Positions 6,975-7,459 of a stretch of 7,459 nucleotides of DNA are shown piece by piece. The stretch is from Prevotellaceae bacterium. Lineage in GTDB: Bacteria; Bacteroidota; Bacteroidia; Bacteroidales; UBA932. A model generated the notes under the pieces. That model did not search any database. It saw nothing but the letters and a program-made list of their open reading frames with translations, and was not told the origin of the DNA. Location of the stretch: assembly GCA_031278135.1 (NCBI GenBank), contig JAITKY010000253.1, forward strand, positions 1 to 7,459. The letters are read 5' to 3'. Numbering within the stretch: the stretch's first letter is position 1; each line of letters begins with the position of its first letter. The position numbers were made by a program, and so were the translations under genes.

Positions 6975-7004
6975 AAATTTAAATAAAAATAATGAAACAG
7001 GAAA
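6974..7004 (-). promoter_or_regulatory. Candidate Bacteroidota promoter for purC
   Basis: On the minus strand TAAATTTG (6981-6974) matches the -7 element TAnnTTTG exactly. Nineteen bases upstream lies TTTC (7004-7001), one mismatch from the -33 TTTG. Predicted transcription starts near 6968, giving a leader of about 60 nt to the ATG at 6908. The region is very AT-rich, so a chance match is possible. Confidence 0.45.
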
Positions 7005-7091
7005 TTAAGTCGCAAAAAAAGTTTATATCATGGACGTAATGTTTGTGCTAACGATTATCCATTTCGAAAAATATGATACGATACGCTACGA

Positions 7092-7459
7092 TTAATTTGT
7101 TTTCTTATAACTAAATATTGCCCAAATATTTAGCGCTATTGCGAAACACAACAGAGCGATTACGTGCATTGCTATTTCCGAAAAATCGCTTCCTTTCATA
7201 TAGATATTGCGCATGGCTTGGATAAAGTATCGTAACGGATTGAATATCGTGATATTTTGCGCCCATTGCGGCATACTTCGAATGGGAGTAAACAATCCGC
7301 TCATCAATACGACCACGATGAGGAAAAAGAACATCATGAACATCGACTGTTGTAGCGTGTCCGAATAGTTTGAGATGACAAGCCCAAGCCCCGATACAGC
7401 AAAAATATATATCAACGAAATGAGGTACAGAGTGAGAAAACTTCCGGCAGGAATCAATC
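7092..7459 (-). CDS. ABC-2 type transporter permease, C-terminal part (start beyond window)
   Basis: The frame is open to the right edge of the window and stops at TAA (7092-7094), leaving about 121 C-terminal residues of a membrane protein that is usually about 370 residues long. Three hydrophobic spans are visible, at roughly residues 7-29, 38-56 and 95-117 of the fragment. Between the last two lies SGLFTPIRSMPQWAQ followed by NPLRYFIQAMRNIYMKGS. This SG..P..MP...NPLRYF..R.I..KG pattern is characteristic of the YhhJ/YbhS/YbhR-type ABC-2 permeases that form the membrane half of an ATP-driven exporter, often for drugs or toxic compounds. The first whole codon in the window is TTG (Leu) and is internal, not a start. 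The ATPase and periplasmic adaptor that normally accompany it should lie upstream, outside the window. There is a 183-bp gap to purC, so it probably belongs to a separate unit. Confidence 0.9.
   Translation of the reverse strand, partial: LIPAGSFLTLYLISLIYIFAVSGLGLVISNYSDTLQQSMFMMFFFLIVVVLMSGLFTPIRSMPQWAQNITIFNPLRYFIQAMRNIYMKGSDFSEIAMHVIALLCFAIALNIWAIFSYKKTN

Noticed and set aside
7012..7060. Terminator after the ABC permease gene
   Set aside because: A bulged 8-bp stem (TGGA..TAAT / ATTA..TCCA) precedes a T run, but ten bases separate them and the stem is AT-rich, so support is too weak.
6909..7091. Purine riboswitch upstream of purC
   Set aside because: The predicted leader is about 60 nt and has no three-way junction or conserved core of that riboswitch class.

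Overview
The window looks like a piece of a Bacteroidales chromosome. Three things support this: an UpxY-type NusG paralogue, a DUF2027-Smr protein and the long PurC are typical of that order; candidate promoters match the Bacteroidota -33 TTTG / -7 TAnnTTTG pattern; and there are no obvious Shine-Dalgarno sequences. I cannot name the genus. All seven genes lie on the minus strand, so transcription runs from high to low coordinates.

In transcription order: (1) the C-terminal end of an ABC-2 type permease (7459-7092, its start lies outside the window); (2) a 183-bp gap with a candidate promoter and a small hairpin-capable leader; (3) purC, SAICAR synthase (6908-5955); (4) a diverged Rpn/PD-(D/E)XK family gene whose start codon directly abuts the purC stop; (5) a DUF2027-Smr protein overlapping the end of that gene; (6) a 55-bp gap filled with short AT-rich tandem repeats; (7) priA, the replication restart helicase (4095-1624); (8) a 95-bp gap with a good Bacteroidota promoter; (9) an UpxY-like NusG-family antiterminator (1528-1013); and (10) 14 bp further on, a YdjM/DUF457-type membrane protein with metal-hydrolase-like motifs (998 to the window edge, its C-terminus outside).

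Functionally, the middle is housekeeping: purine synthesis, replication restart and a probable nucleic-acid binding or nicking Smr protein. purC, the Rpn-like gene and the Smr gene are packed tightly enough to be one transcript. priA may be read from it too, because no clear promoter was seen before it. The UpxY-like gene and the DUF457 gene form a second unit with their own promoter. An UpxY-type regulator normally heads a capsule or exopolysaccharide operon, so what follows below position 1 is the main open question.

Most of the window is ordinary conserved gene content and I do not see a convincing undescribed system. The points most worth a second look are the UpxY-DUF457 unit, the Rpn-like gene with altered active-site positions and no usual C-terminal tail, and the tandem repeats that run into the stop codons of two neighbouring genes.
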